From positions 35,780 to 99,779 of the forward strand of contig JAIPFY010000002.1 in NCBI GenBank assembly GCA_021736385.1: a stretch of DNA of 64,000 nt, written 5' to 3'. Numbering within the stretch: position 1 is the first letter of the stretch; every line of letters begins with the position of its first letter. Below the pieces are notes generated by a model. It was not told where the DNA came from. It saw only the letters and a list, made by a program, of their open reading frames with translations, and searched no databases. A program made the translations under genes and the position numbers. Positions 9,146 through 19,513 of this stretch are shown here, in pieces. Origin of the DNA: Spirochaetia bacterium. Lineage in GTDB: Bacteria; Spirochaetota; Spirochaetia; CAKZLE01.

Positions 9146-10327
9146 ATGTTAATACGATACAAGATAAACGAACAGGGCAAACAGATTGCCATAGCGAAGA
9201 TTTACACACAGGAAGAACATCAGATACACCCGAAGGGGGTGGATCAGGATTCCCGTTTCATCATCGAACGGCTCAAGACCAACGGCTTTGAAGGTTATAT
9301 CGTCGGCGGGGCTGTTCGGGACCTGCTGCTGAACAAGACCCCGAAGGATTTTGACATAGCGACCAACGCGTCGCCGAAGCAGCTGAGAAAGATCTTCTGG
9401 AACTCCCGGGTCATTGGCCGCAGGTTCAAGCTCGTCCACATCTACTTCCAGGAGAAGATCTTCGAAGTCTCGACCTTCAGATCGAGCGAAGCGGATGCCG
9501 TCGAGGGCAACAACGTCTACGGAACGATCGAAGAGGATGCCCAGCGCAGAGATTTCACCATAAACGGTCTCTACTTCGATCCGGTTGCGAAACAGATCCT
9601 CGATTTCAATGATTCCTATAAGGATATTCAGAATCGGCGCATGCGTTCGATCATACCGCTGAACAAGACCTTCGTAGAAGACCCGGTGCGGATGATCAGA
9701 TGTGTGAAGTACGCCATGTCCATCGATTTCACCGTCCCGTTCCTGCTTGACCGCGCGATCAAGAAGCATGCAGACGAACTCAAGCGCTGCTCCTCCTCCA
9801 GGATGACCGAAGAGATCTTCAAGATCCTGCAGAGCGGCTCATCCCGTGATATCGTAGAGCGGCTCATTCACTATAAGATGTTCATCTGGATGCTTCCTGA
9901 GATCTCAGGGTTCATCCAGCATGGCAGGAACAAGATCCTGACACAGCAGATGTATGACTCCCTGGCGATGCTCGATTCGGTGATCGCCAAACATGAACAT
10001 GTGACGCGTGCACGGATGCTCGCGGGCCTGGTGGATCCGTTCATCACCATCCCGGCAGAGTATGAGAACAGTACGCTGCTGTTCAGATCGATCTTCAAGC
10101 AGATCAAGGAAGTCATTGCTCCCATCACCCCTCCGAACTACGAAGTCGAACGTGCTGTAGAGTATTTCTTCAAGCAGGAAGGGCTGAAGGTCCCGAAGAA
10201 TGCCGTGCGCAAGCCATTGACAGCTCAGCAGAGAAAGAAGCCTCAGCAGCATCGGAGGAGACCTGCCGGCAGGACCGGTTCACAGAAACGACGCACTGCC
10301 AAGTCGGATACCAAGACCGAGAAGTAA
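9146..10327 (+). CDS. pcnB: Poly(A) polymerase / PcnB-family nucleotidyltransferase
   Basis: This tRNA-nucleotidyltransferase superfamily protein has VGGAVRDLLLNKTPKDFDIATNASP at ~51-76, with the GG and DxD motifs of the catalytic head. RRDFTINGLYFDP follows at ~132-144. The 393-residue length and strongly basic low-complexity tail (QQRKKPQQHRRRPAGR) fit PcnB, which polyadenylates RNA for decay. A CCA-adding enzyme is the alternative, since the two classes are hard to separate by eye. The gene is divergent from hisS. Confidence 0.85.
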   Translation: MLIRYKINEQGKQIAIAKIYTQEEHQIHPKGVDQDSRFIIERLKTNGFEGYIVGGAVRDLLLNKTPKDFDIATNASPKQLRKIFWNSRVIGRRFKLVHIYFQEKIFEVSTFRSSEADAVEGNNVYGTIEEDAQRRDFTINGLYFDPVAKQILDFNDSYKDIQNRRMRSIIPLNKTFVEDPVRMIRCVKYAMSIDFTVPFLLDRAIKKHADELKRCSSSRMTEEIFKILQSGSSRDIVERLIHYKMFIWMLPEISGFIQHGRNKILTQQMYDSLAMLDSVIAKHEHVTRARMLAGLVDPFITIPAEYENSTLLFRSIFKQIKEVIAPITPPNYEVERAVEYFFKQEGLKVPKNAVRKPLTAQQRKKPQQHRRRPAGRTGSQKRRTAKSDTKTEK

Positions 10328-10334
10328 CAGCTTC

Positions 10335-11231
10335 TCAGCTCGTCCAGTCATCTATCTCAATATTGATCTCCGATATGATCACACCACCGTACCGTTCAAG
10401 ACTGTCTGCGATGTACTTCTGCAGCTCTTTGAGGGTCCCTGAGACCTGGAACTTGATCGGTACCCGCAGTTTTATCGAGAGCTGATAACCCTCCGGTCCG
10501 TTCTTGACCACGACCTTCTTGACCTTGATCGTATCATCGAACTCATCAAGACAGTGGACGATCATCTGGGTGAGAGCAGCTTCAGACATCGAGATCTTTC
10601 CCCGTTTACCGAATTCCGGCCGTACGATGGTCTTCTCGAAGACCTTCTTCTTCCAGGGGAGCGGGATGTTGGCTTTGAAGAATATCCTCATTGAATCGTA
10701 GACGATCTGGGGGTAGTTGCGGGTGATCTCGATCGTCGGGACAGGAATGACATGCTTACCTTCACTGTTTCGAATCCGTACGGCCATCTCGATCTCTTCT
10801 TTACTTGCGAGATCCTCGATCTTGATGATCTTCTCCGGTTCAGGCAGTTTCAGCCGTACAGCGATCTTGTTCACCATCTTCTCAGAGGTCCCTATGATCA
10901 GGATCTTCTTGAAATTGGTCTTCTGCAGGGCAGCGTGGACCTCATCACGATGTGCATCCTCATCAAAGAGTGCGGTCTTGATGGCTTTGAGGAAGATGTT
11001 CTCTTTCTTTGCAGATTTGCCGGCCAGGATCTTATCACCCTTGATAAGCAGACCGTCATCGATGATGAGTTCTATGCCGTATTTATCTGCTACGAGTTTT
11101 GATCTGAAACTCTTTCCCGTACCGCTTCTGCCAATGAGGGCAAACACCTTTCGGCCTCGCAGTTTCCAGATCGTATAGCGCATGATCCTGTTCATGATGC
11201 CACTATATACATTCTTGATGGAGATGTCCAT
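10335..11231 (-). CDS. P-loop ATPase with Asp23-like C-terminal domain
   Basis: I do not know a function. The 298-residue protein has a Walker A motif GRSGTGKSFRSK at ~32-43 and a nucleotide-kinase-like N-terminal half that includes LIIDDGLLIKGDK. The C-terminal ~85 residues, from GKISMSEAALTQMI to ISEINIEIDDW, look like an Asp23/Gls24 (DUF322) domain by pattern of strands and length. That assignment is inference and needs a profile search. It converges on pcnB, with 7 bases between the stops. No signal peptide is seen. Confidence 0.75.
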   Translation of the reverse strand: MDISIKNVYSGIMNRIMRYTIWKLRGRKVFALIGRSGTGKSFRSKLVADKYGIELIIDDGLLIKGDKILAGKSAKKENIFLKAIKTALFDEDAHRDEVHAALQKTNFKKILIIGTSEKMVNKIAVRLKLPEPEKIIKIEDLASKEEIEMAVRIRNSEGKHVIPVPTIEITRNYPQIVYDSMRIFFKANIPLPWKKKVFEKTIVRPEFGKRGKISMSEAALTQMIVHCLDEFDDTIKVKKVVVKNGPEGYQLSIKLRVPIKFQVSGTLKELQKYIADSLERYGGVIISEINIEIDDWTS

Positions 11232-11574
11232 TATTATTTACAGCAGGCAGATCTCGCACGGGTTCACGCATCTGCGGTGATACGGGTATCCGATCGCTGC
11301 ACGAGGTCGTGTAACCCGGCTCACAGGAGGTTCTGGCGCCAGGAGGGGGACTGTCTTGCATCGGCTGCCGCTCACTGCTTCACGGAGCAAAAGCCGAGCC
11401 GGGGGAGGTGAGATCCCTCGATGCTCAGTACGTTAGAAGATGCCGTATATCAGGGAAATCTCCAGCTGCGACCGGTAGCGGGACTGGCGCGGTACATACT
11501 GTCATGCTATACTTTTATTCTAATGATCATGGTAGTGTGTGACCACCTGGGATCATGTGCAGGGAGGGCTCCTC
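11232..11574. other. Gene-free stretch with GC-rich hairpins
   Basis: No convincing gene is seen in about 300 bases. A 6-bp stem TCGGCT/AGCCGA (11361-11366 with 11392-11397) encloses TGCT/AGCA. A TATACT box at 11508-11513 could be the -10 element of the following gene, though no good -35 is present. The GTG at 11539 used by the ORF track is probably not the true start. Confidence 0.4.
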
Positions 11575-14007
11575 ATGGCTGATTTCAGTTGGGCGAAACT
11601 GCTTGTCATCCCGATATGGCTGCTCTCATGCATGCTGCCTGTCTCCGGTGCGGTGTTCACCAGAGAAGCGCCCGGGGCTGCACAGAGCATATACGCGCTG
11701 CAGGCTGAAGCTGCTGCAGCGCCCTGGATCGAGGCTGATGAAGAAAGCTGGTTCACCATCGATCCGTTGCCTTCCGGTTCATGGGCTGATTCAGTGCTCA
11801 GTATCTATCTGGATGGGAAGCTCCATGAACGCGATGCGAGCCCGGACGGCTTCAGTATCCCGGGGCTCTCTCCCGGTCGCCATGAAATCGAAGCCCGCCT
11901 TCGGGGATCACGGCAGAAGGAGCTCAGGCTAGGTGCTGATCTGTGGGTACTTGGAGAGGTGACGGTCTCCATCCTCTACCCGGCAGATGAAGCAGTGGTT
12001 CGGCTGGGACCCGATGGCCTGCAGTGCTCTGCAGCAGTTACTGTGGAAGCCCCGGGTGTCTCACCCTCTGAGACCGCCACGGTCATACGCCATACCCGAT
12101 GGTTCCTGGACGATGAATCGCTTCCCGGGGATCAGCATCTTCAGCAGCAGCTCCCAGCCATGGATCTCGGTGATCATACGCTGCGTTTTGAGATCGAGAC
12201 GGTGTTCGGTGGGTTCTCATCACACGAAGCAGCGTTTGTCGCAGTCCCGGACATGCTCCTTGAGGTGATCGGGGATACTCCGGAGCCCTATGCGATACGT
12301 TCGTTCGAACGACTGGTCTTTCAGGCCGTGGTCCACCAGCCCCGAAATGCAGGGGCTGCAGGCCCGTCGCCGCGTGAGCAGGTCTTCGCTCATTCGATCC
12401 CCATGGAAGATGATATCTTCTGGTATGTCGATGGCATCCTGCAGGACCGTGGCGGTGAATTCCTCTTTGAGGCTGACCCTGGTACCTATACGATCACATC
12501 TGAGTACATCGTCGACTCCTCGTTGGTCGTCCCTGCCATCCGCTCTGCCCCCATACAGGTCATGGTTCGGGAGCCCATCGGTGCCCGGATCATATCTCCC
12601 TCAGAACCCGGGTATCCCTATCTTGGCCCGTTCGATGGATCATCGCAGGGCCCCGGGCCACGACTGAGCGTCTCTGGGGATGGGGAACCGGATGCCGGCT
12701 TCTTCTGGACGTATGAGACTGCTGAAGGAGAACTTCTGGAAACTGCAGGAAGAGATGCCACGTTCGACCTCAGCAGGGCCGGTGATATCGAGGGTGGTAT
12801 GCTCACACTCACGACAGTGCTCGATCGATGGCAGGACTCACAGACTCTGGCGTTCGTTGCCTGGGGGATCCCCGGCATGGACATAGAGCTGGTCTGTCCT
12901 CAGGGGACCGAAGTGGAGGTGGGGAGGGCGTTCTCTGTTATGACCAGATTATCGAGTATGCATCCGGCCTCAGGTGGGAGAGCCGGTCCGTTTCGGTATA
13001 CCTATTCACTCGACGGGATACACCCTCTTGCTGACAGTCAGGCAGGAGCCAATGCTGCCTGTATGATCGAGAGCCCCGGATGGCACGTCATCCGGGTCGT
13101 GGTGCACGATGCCTCGGGGCATGCGGCGATGGCAGAGGCTGAGCTCTTCGCGTATATCCCGTGGGATCTGAACATCGAACCGGGCGGCCCGTTCGTCGTG
13201 AGCCCGGATGCTGTGCTCAGCCTCACGATGGGGCTGCAGCCGTTTGACAGGATCCCGCAGGGGGACTATTGGTGGGAGATCAGACCGAAGGTCTCAGGCG
13301 CAGCTCCGGTCAGGATCGAGGGGAGGGTACTCTCCTTCTGTTTCGGACAGACTGGCAGCGCCGAAGTCACCGGCTGTTTTGTGAGTGCTGACGGTACGCT
13401 CGAGCTGGAGGGATCGGCAGATGTCACTGTTGTGGATGAACTGCCGCCTCTGGTGGGACTTTACGCGATGGGAAGTCGCACCCATGTGAATCCCGGAGAC
13501 AGGGTCATGGTAACTGCGGCGGTCTCTTCCAGCACCGGAGATCCTGTCGAAGCGAACCTGTCCTGGTCCAGGAACGGGATCGCTCAACCGTCATCCGACG
13601 ATGCCTACGCTCTTCTCTTCACCGCGGGGTCACCCGGTACGATAGAGGAGATCGCGTGTACTGCCTCGCTGCCCTCAGGGTCATCCGGTACCGGAGTACT
13701 GCAGCTTACCGTGAATGTTCCGCCTGAAGGGTTTTCAGTTCAGATGAGTCCTGAGGGTCCTGTCATCCCTGCTCCCGGCAGGGTAGAGCTGTCTGTCGAA
13801 GGGGCTGTCGATCCCGATGATGATCTGCCTCTTACCTATCAGTGGTTCACGCTCAATGCCGGTCAGCTGCAGTCCCTTTCGCCGCAGCTTCTAGATGGGC
13901 GATGGTCTGCTAACCTGCCTGCAGGGGGTAATGCAGTGTTCGTACGAGTCATGGACTCCCGCCAGCTCTCTGCTGAATCCCAGCGGCTTGAGGTGGAGGT
14001 GCGGTGA
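11575..14007 (+). CDS. Large exported protein with Ig/PKD-like repeats
   Basis: No known function. I chose the ATG at 11575 because it has GGGAGGG about 6 bases upstream and opens directly into a signal sequence; the ORF track starts 12 codons earlier at GTG. The ~810-residue product has a hydrophobic segment with LLSC, a weak lipobox, so it may be a lipoprotein or a cleaved secreted protein. The remainder is rich in short beta-strand patterns. The last ~90 residues (SVEGAVDPDDDLPLTYQWF) resemble a PKD/cadherin-like module. It stands alone, flanked by gene-free DNA on both sides. A surface or periplasmic role is inferred. Confidence 0.75.
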   Translation: MADFSWAKLLVIPIWLLSCMLPVSGAVFTREAPGAAQSIYALQAEAAAAPWIEADEESWFTIDPLPSGSWADSVLSIYLDGKLHERDASPDGFSIPGLSPGRHEIEARLRGSRQKELRLGADLWVLGEVTVSILYPADEAVVRLGPDGLQCSAAVTVEAPGVSPSETATVIRHTRWFLDDESLPGDQHLQQQLPAMDLGDHTLRFEIETVFGGFSSHEAAFVAVPDMLLEVIGDTPEPYAIRSFERLVFQAVVHQPRNAGAAGPSPREQVFAHSIPMEDDIFWYVDGILQDRGGEFLFEADPGTYTITSEYIVDSSLVVPAIRSAPIQVMVREPIGARIISPSEPGYPYLGPFDGSSQGPGPRLSVSGDGEPDAGFFWTYETAEGELLETAGRDATFDLSRAGDIEGGMLTLTTVLDRWQDSQTLAFVAWGIPGMDIELVCPQGTEVEVGRAFSVMTRLSSMHPASGGRAGPFRYTYSLDGIHPLADSQAGANAACMIESPGWHVIRVVVHDASGHAAMAEAELFAYIPWDLNIEPGGPFVVSPDAVLSLTMGLQPFDRIPQGDYWWEIRPKVSGAAPVRIEGRVLSFCFGQTGSAEVTGCFVSADGTLELEGSADVTVVDELPPLVGLYAMGSRTHVNPGDRVMVTAAVSSSTGDPVEANLSWSRNGIAQPSSDDAYALLFTAGSPGTIEEIACTASLPSGSSGTGVLQLTVNVPPEGFSVQMSPEGPVIPAPGRVELSVEGAVDPDDDLPLTYQWFTLNAGQLQSLSPQLLDGRWSANLPAGGNAVFVRVMDSRQLSAESQRLEVEVR

Positions 14008-14631
14008 ACAGTCAGGAAGTCGTTAGAGCATATCCGTCTTCCCGTCTGAGAGCTCCCATGCTGAGACTTCCGGGACACCTGGTCTGAAAACCTTCAGTAC
14101 CAATACCGCTGCAGCTCAGGAGGCTGCACCGAAAGACAGGCAGCAGCAGGATCATGTTTCCCCTGCTGTACGATGGAAGCAGACATGTGGCAGTGGTGAC
14201 TTCCCTTCTTACCCTTCTCAAGGTGATCCCACGATACCACATCCAGCTCCTGAGCTCTCATGGTATCGTCATATTCCCTTCGTATCCCCTATGACTCGAT
14301 GAGAGGCTCTGCGACGGGGGGATTTCGTACATCAGGGGTGTGAGTCCTTCAGGACAGACTCACAGGAGCGCAAGGTATCTCAGCTGGTGTTCAGCTGGTG
14401 TTCAGTTGGGCCTTCAGGGTGCTTCCTGCGGTGTTCTGCGGTCGCTCAGGGTCTTCTCTGTCCGGGGACCTGCGCAGGATCCAGGTGGATGACTCCCCGG
14501 ATTCGTGTCCCGATTTTCAGCTATATGATCAGTTTTACCTGCAGATACCTGTTATTGATCCCGGTTTTATCATTGCACAAACGACTTAATGCGGTTATAG
14601 TATTCGTAAAATATTTTTTTCGAGGAAATGC
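14008..14631. other. 620-base gene-free region upstream of the V-ATPase operon
   Basis: Short ORFs here have no family character. The region holds a nested hairpin with arms ACGATACC (14231-14238) and GGTATCGT (14262-14269) enclosing AGCTC/GAGCT, which may end the upstream transcript. A second hairpin has TGTGAGTC (14339-14346) and GACTCACA (14357-14364). Two tandem copies of CAGCTGGTGTT lie at 14381-14402. The atp promoter is at its right end. Confidence 0.5.
14573..14600 (+). promoter_or_regulatory. Probable sigma-70 promoter of the V-ATPase operon
   Basis: TTGCAC (14573-14578), a 16-base spacer and TATAGT (14595-14600) lie about 30 bases before the subunit E start. A GAGGAAATGC ribosome-binding region follows. 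Confidence 0.6.
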
Positions 14632-15246
14632 ATGGAAGTACAAGTAAAAGAACTTTTGGAGTCTATTCAAAAAGATGGTATAGAAGCTGCGGAGCAAAAA
14701 TCGAAAGAATTACTCTCACATGCTCAGAGTGAAGCTGAAGGCATCATAGCAAAAGCGAAGAAAGAAGCTGCTTCACTCCTGGAGCAGGCAGAGACCCAGA
14801 TCAGGAGAAAAGAGGCAAGTTCAAAGGCTTCTCTCGAACAGGCTTCACGGGATGTGGTGCTCTCTCTTGAACAGAAGATCAAGTCAGTACTGCATGCAGC
14901 GCTCTTAGGCGAAGTCGGCAAGGCTATGACCGGCAAGGACCTTGCAGCCCTTATCGAGCTCGTCGTCAAGAGTGAGATCGCTCCTTCTTCAGAGCTTCAG
15001 GTGGAATTCTCCAAGAACGAGGCACAGAAGCTGCTTGCTGCGCTCAACAAGAGTCTGGCAGGAGAGCTGGAAGCCGGTCTGGAGATCGCTCCTGTCCCGC
15101 AGATGACCCGAGGGTTCGTCGTACGGCAGAAAGACGGGAAAGCCTATTATGATTTCACCGCAGCAGAGATCACTGAGATCCTGGCACGGTTCGTGAATCC
15201 GTATGTAGCATCACTCATGCAGGAAGCTGAGCAGAAAGGAGAGTAA
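14632..15246 (+). CDS. atpE: V-type ATP synthase subunit E
   Basis: Subunit E forms the peripheral stalk joining the catalytic A3B3 head to subunit I. The 204-residue protein has the expected long charged N-terminal coiled coil (ELLSHAQSEAEGIIAKAKKEAASLLEQAE, roughly 25-95) and a compact C-terminal domain. It is the first gene of a seven-gene operon behind a good promoter. The next gene starts 2 bases after its stop. Confidence 0.88.
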   Translation: MEVQVKELLESIQKDGIEAAEQKSKELLSHAQSEAEGIIAKAKKEAASLLEQAETQIRRKEASSKASLEQASRDVVLSLEQKIKSVLHAALLGEVGKAMTGKDLAALIELVVKSEIAPSSELQVEFSKNEAQKLLAALNKSLAGELEAGLEIAPVPQMTRGFVVRQKDGKAYYDFTAAEITEILARFVNPYVASLMQEAEQKGE

Positions 15247-15248
15247 TA

Positions 15249-15788
15249 GTGTCAAGTTATTACTACCTGATCTCTACCCTCCCGACACTCGACCCGGAGA
15301 AGGGGCTTGCGCTGACCGAGGCTGAATTCCTGGTCCTGTGCGAGAAGCATCTTACCCGTAGTGACTTTCGGGTCATCTCGAGTGTGACCGATGCTGAGAC
15401 AGACCTCCCGAACAGCACCCTTCGCGCATGGCTTGAGTTCGAACAGAGTCTCAATCATGCCCTTGCAGAAGAGCGGGCACAGCGTCTTGAGCATGTGAAG
15501 AACGAGATGTATGTCAATACCTTCGAGAAGAATCCGCAGATAGCTGAAGCGGTGCGTAAGGCTGTCACCGAAGAGTCTCCTCTGCTGGGGGAGAAGATCC
15601 TGGATGCGGCGAAGTTCGCTTTTCTTGATGATCTTGAAGTCAATCATTTTTTTGATCTTACCAAACTCATTGTGTATTACCTGAAGTTGAGGATACTCGA
15701 ACGCGAGCAGTACTTCGACTTCGTCAGAGGTGATGAAGAGTTTAAGAGATTACTATCGAATATACAGACTAGTATTAAAAGCTATTGA
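15249..15788 (+). CDS. V-ATPase-associated DUF2764 protein, possibly the subunit C equivalent
   Basis: This 179-residue protein begins MSSYYYLISTLPTLDPEKG, the character of the DUF2764 proteins encoded between subunits E and A in spirochaete-type V-ATPase operons. The start is GTG. It is largely helical by sequence, with no membrane segment. Its fixed position and the absence of a recognisable subunit C gene suggest it takes the place of the central-stalk/rotor adaptor C. That role is inference. Confidence 0.75.
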   Translation: MSSYYYLISTLPTLDPEKGLALTEAEFLVLCEKHLTRSDFRVISSVTDAETDLPNSTLRAWLEFEQSLNHALAEERAQRLEHVKNEMYVNTFEKNPQIAEAVRKAVTEESPLLGEKILDAAKFAFLDDLEVNHFFDLTKLIVYYLKLRILEREQYFDFVRGDEEFKRLLSNIQTSIKSY

Positions 15789-15804
15789 ATAGTGGAGTTG
15801 ATGC

Positions 15805-17568
15805 ATGGCAATGAGTAAAGGACGAGTCGTGGGAATCAATGGGAACATGGTTTCCGTTGAAGTGGATGGGGATGTAACCCTGAATGAAGTAGCATATATC
15901 CTCCTGGGAGAGACCCGGGTAAAATCCGAGGTCATCAGGATCCGTGGAGATATCGTATCGATGCAGGCGTTCGAGATGACCGGCGGTATCGGCGTGGGTG
16001 ATGCGGTAGAGTTCACCGGAGAGATGCTCAGTGTTGAGCTCGGGCCGGGACTGCTGGGACAGGTCTATGACGGTCTTCAGAATCCACTGCCGGAACTGGC
16101 AGAGAAATGCGGTTTCTTCCTTGAGAGAGGTGTATACATACAGGCTCTTCCAAGGACGAAATGGGATTTCACCCCCTCTGTGAAAAAAGGTGATGTCGTC
16201 CGTCCTGCCGCTATGATCGGAGAGGTCCCTGAAGGGATCTTCAACCATAAGATCATGGTGCCCTTCTCCCTGAGGTCCGGGTCCTATACGGTCGAGAAGA
16301 TCGTCAAAAAAGGCAAGTACTTCAATGATGATGAGATCGCCGTACTCACAGACAGTGATGGGAATTCCCATTCGCTGACGATGAACTTCACCTGGCCGGT
16401 CAAGAAAGCCATCGATCTCTATGAGGAGCGACTCAAACCCGTCGATCCTATGATCACCAAGGTTCGATTGATCGATACCTTCCTGCCGGTCGCAAAGGGT
16501 GGTACCTACTGTATACCCGGACCGTTCGGTGCGGGCAAGACCGTGCTGCAGCAGATCACCAGCAGACATGCTGAAGTCGATATCGTCATCATCGCAGCCT
16601 GCGGGGAACGTGCAGGAGAGGTCGTAGAGACCCTGAAGGAGTTCCCTGAGCTGATCGACCCGAGAACCGGGAAGACCCTCATGGAACGTACGATCATCAT
16701 CTGTAATACCAGCTCCATGCCGGTCGCAGCACGTGAGGCATCAGTCTATACGGGGGTCACCCTCGCTGAATATTACCGGCAGATGGGGCTTGATGTCCTG
16801 CTGCTGGCAGACTCCACCTCACGTTGGGCTCAGGCCATGCGAGAGATGTCCGGCAGGCTCGAAGAGATCCCCGGTGAGGAGTCATTCCCTGCCTACCTCG
16901 AATCGGTCATCGCCAACTTCTACGAACGTGCCGGACTGGTACGACTGTATGACGGCAGTGTGGGATCGGTAACCATCGGCGGGACGGTAAGTCCTGCAGG
17001 CGGTAACTTCGAGGAACCTGTGACTCAGGCGACACTGAAAGTCGTAGGTGCGTTCCACGGACTTTCGAGGGAACGATCGGATGCACGAAAGTATCCTGCG
17101 ATCGACCCGCTGGACAGCTGGTCGAAATACCAGGGCGTCATCGATCTCAAGATGACCGATTATGCACGGAAGATCCTCTTCCGTGGTGATGAAGTCAGTC
17201 AGATGATGAAGGTAGTGGGTGAAGAGGGGACGAGCCTGGAAGACTATATCATCTACTTGAAGGCAGAGATGCTCGATGCGGTGTATCTGCAGCAGAACTC
17301 CTTTGATCCGGTAGACGGTGCGGTCGGGGTCGACCGACAGAAATACGTCTTTACCAAGATATTCGTCATCCTCGGCTCCGAATACAGTGTCGAGACGAAA
17401 GAGGCTGCACGACATCTGTTCAATCAGATACGACAGAAACTGGTCGACTGGAATGGATGTGAGTGGAAGGGCAAGCAGTTTGCCATGATGGAGAAGGATC
17501 TTGAAGAGCTGCTTCAGAAACGGCTGGTCAGTATCGATAGCGAAGTAGAAAAATATATCGAGAGATAA
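15805..17568 (+). CDS. atpA: V-type ATP synthase catalytic subunit A
   Basis: The catalytic nucleotide-binding subunit of the A/V-type ATPase. The 587-residue protein carries the Walker A motif GPFGAGKTV near residue 239, followed by the A-subunit-specific [18 protein letters not shown] and the Walker B region [31 protein letters not shown]. Length and the bulge domain between the N-terminal barrel and the P-loop fit subunit A rather than a bacterial F1 beta subunit. Confidence 0.97.
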   Translation: MAMSKGRVVGINGNMVSVEVDGDVTLNEVAYILLGETRVKSEVIRIRGDIVSMQAFEMTGGIGVGDAVEFTGEMLSVELGPGLLGQVYDGLQNPLPELAEKCGFFLERGVYIQALPRTKWDFTPSVKKGDVVRPAAMIGEVPEGIFNHKIMVPFSLRSGSYTVEKIVKKGKYFNDDEIAVLTDSDGNSHSLTMNFTWPVKKAIDLYEERLKPVDPMITKVRLIDTFLPVAKGGTYCIPGPFGAGKTVLQQITSRHAEVDIVIIAACGERAGEVVETLKEFPELIDPRTGKTLMERTIIICNTSSMPVAAREASVYTGVTLAEYYRQMGLDVLLLADSTSRWAQAMREMSGRLEEIPGEESFPAYLESVIANFYERAGLVRLYDGSVGSVTIGGTVSPAGGNFEEPVTQATLKVVGAFHGLSRERSDARKYPAIDPLDSWSKYQGVIDLKMTDYARKILFRGDEVSQMMKVVGEEGTSLEDYIIYLKAEMLDAVYLQQNSFDPVDGAVGVDRQKYVFTKIFVILGSEYSVETKEAARHLFNQIRQKLVDWNGCEWKGKQFAMMEKDLEELLQKRLVSIDSEVEKYIER

Positions 17569-17578
17569 GGCGGAGAGC

Positions 17579-18886
17579 ATGCACAAAGTTTATACTAAAA
17601 TAGATTCGATAGCAGGGAACGTCATCACCGTTGCCGCTGAAGGGATAAAGAACGAGGACCTGGCCGTCCTGAGTACCAGAGACGGTGAGTCTCTTGCCAG
17701 TGTCATCAAGCTCGACGGCAGTCACGTGTCGCTGCAGGTGTTCGCCGGGGGAAGAGGGGTCTCGACAGGAGACAATGTGAGATTCCTCGGACACCCGATG
17801 GAGGTCTCATTCTCAGATAATCTGCTTGGCAGGATCTTCAACGGGAGCGGGCAGCCACGAGATAACGGACCCGAACTCACTGAGAACATGATCCCCATCG
17901 GCGGTCCTTCGGTCAATCCGGCCAAACGTATCCTTGCGACCAAGATGATCAGAACGGGAATACCGATGATCGATGTGTTCAATACCCTGGTAGAGTCGCA
18001 GAAACTGCCGATCTTCTCAGTCTCCGGTGAACCCTACAATGATCTGCTCGCCCGTATAGCCATGCAGGCAGAGGTCGACCTGATCATCCTCGGAGGGATG
18101 GGACTCAAGTATGATGATTATCTCTCCTTCAAAGAGACCCTCGAAGAGGGCGGGGCCATGAGCAGGACGATCTTCTTCGTCCATACCGCATCTGATCCGA
18201 CGGTCGAATGCATGCTCGTCCCCGATATATCTCTCGCGGTAGCAGAACGGTTCGCCCTTGAGGGGAAACGGGTGCTGGTGCTGCTCACTGATATGACCAA
18301 CTTCGCTGATTCACTCAAAGAGATCGCCATCACCATGGATCAGGTTCCCTCGAACCGTGGATACCCCGGAGACCTCTACAGTTCTCTGGCCTCACGGTAT
18401 GAGAAAGCCGTCGACTTCGAAGGTGCCGGGTCTGTCACGATCCTGGCAGTGACCACCATGCCTGGAGATGATGTCACCCATCCTGTTCCCGATAATACCG
18501 GATACATCACCGAAGGTCAGTACTACCTGAAGAACGGCAGGATCGAACCCTTCGGGTCACTCTCCCGCCTCAAACAGCTGGTGAACAAGGACTCCCGTGA
18601 TGACCACAGGGCCCTCATGGACGGTATGATCAAACTCTATGCGGCGTACAAGGAGTCGCTCGAGAAGAAGTCGATGGGCTTTCAGATGTCAGACTGGGAC
18701 AGGAAACTGATCGACTATGGTACCATGTTCGAACGGGATCTGATGGATCTGAGTGTGAACATCCCTCTGGAGAAGGCCCTCGATAAGGGTTGGGAGATCC
18801 TCTCTGCGTGCTTCACTCCTGAAGAGACCGGACTGAGAACAGAACTGATCATGAGCCACTGGCCTGAAAAACTCGATCGATCATAA
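17579..18886 (+). CDS. atpB: V-type ATP synthase subunit B
   Basis: The non-catalytic partner of subunit A in the A3B3 head. At 435 residues it has the typical N-terminal barrel and the segment [35 protein letters not shown]-like around residues 125-160. The P-loop is degenerate (SGEPYNDL), as expected for a regulatory subunit. [11 protein letters not shown]-type sequence ([20 protein letters not shown]) and [24 protein letters not shown] are subunit B signatures. It begins 10 bases after atpA. Confidence 0.96.
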   Translation: MHKVYTKIDSIAGNVITVAAEGIKNEDLAVLSTRDGESLASVIKLDGSHVSLQVFAGGRGVSTGDNVRFLGHPMEVSFSDNLLGRIFNGSGQPRDNGPELTENMIPIGGPSVNPAKRILATKMIRTGIPMIDVFNTLVESQKLPIFSVSGEPYNDLLARIAMQAEVDLIILGGMGLKYDDYLSFKETLEEGGAMSRTIFFVHTASDPTVECMLVPDISLAVAERFALEGKRVLVLLTDMTNFADSLKEIAITMDQVPSNRGYPGDLYSSLASRYEKAVDFEGAGSVTILAVTTMPGDDVTHPVPDNTGYITEGQYYLKNGRIEPFGSLSRLKQLVNKDSRDDHRALMDGMIKLYAAYKESLEKKSMGFQMSDWDRKLIDYGTMFERDLMDLSVNIPLEKALDKGWEILSACFTPEETGLRTELIMSHWPEKLDRS

Positions 18887-18897
18887 AGGGGCGTGAG

Positions 18898-19512
18898 ATG
18901 GCTTCTGTTAAGTTGACGAAGACCGAACTGAAAAAACAAAAAGATCAACTCAAACGCTATCAGCGGTATCTGCCGACACTGCAGCTGAAGAAACAGCAGC
19001 TGCAGCTGGTGATCAGAAAAGTCGAGCACGAGATCAGGGAGTATCGCCTGAAGCAGGAGGAACTCCACAAGGCGCTGCTGCACTGGGTGCATGTGTATGG
19101 AGAGAATCTGAAGTTCTCCCCTAAGATGAGACTGGAACACCTGGTGGTCGTCGATTCGATCAAACGGAAGAAGGGTAACATCGCCGGGGTCACCATCCCG
19201 ATCTTTGAAGCGCTCACCTTCAAGCGGATCCCCTACGACCTGTATGCGTACCCGCTCTGGGTCGACCGCGGGATCGAGGCACTGAAACAGATCGCTGAAT
19301 TCGATGCGGTGATCACCGTACTGGAAAAACAGATAGAGCTGCTCAACAAAGAGCTGCGCACCACTTCTCAGAGGGTGAACCTCTTCGAGAAGATCAAGAT
19401 CCCGGAGGCGAAGAGTAACATCAAGAGTATCTCGATCGCTCTGGGAGACCAGCAGACAGCCTCTGTGGTTCGAGGTAAGATCGCGAAGAACAAGCTGATA
19501 AAGGTATCATGA
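18898..19512 (+). CDS. atpD: V-type ATP synthase subunit D
   Basis: The central-shaft subunit that rotates inside the A3B3 head. The 204-residue protein has a basic N-terminal helix (KLTKTELKKQKDQLKRYQRYLPTLQLKKQQL) and a C-terminal helix containing NALEKI-like residues (RVNLFEKIKIPEAKSNIKSI), which together form the antiparallel coiled coil. It lies 11 bases after atpB and 1 base before atpI. Confidence 0.92.
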   Translation: MASVKLTKTELKKQKDQLKRYQRYLPTLQLKKQQLQLVIRKVEHEIREYRLKQEELHKALLHWVHVYGENLKFSPKMRLEHLVVVDSIKRKKGNIAGVTIPIFEALTFKRIPYDLYAYPLWVDRGIEALKQIAEFDAVITVLEKQIELLNKELRTTSQRVNLFEKIKIPEAKSNIKSISIALGDQQTASVVRGKIAKNKLIKVS

Positions 19513-19513
19513 T

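Noticed and set aside
11232-11538. RNase P RNA, SRP RNA, tmRNA or 6S RNA in the hairpin-rich gap
   Set aside because: Neither strand shows the conserved core sequences of RNase P, SRP RNA or tmRNA; 6S cannot be judged by sequence alone and no long bulged hairpin is evident.
14381-14402. Start of a CRISPR or longer repeat array
   Set aside because: Only two exact 11-base copies and one decayed copy in direct tandem with no spacers; no CRISPR array is present anywhere in the window.
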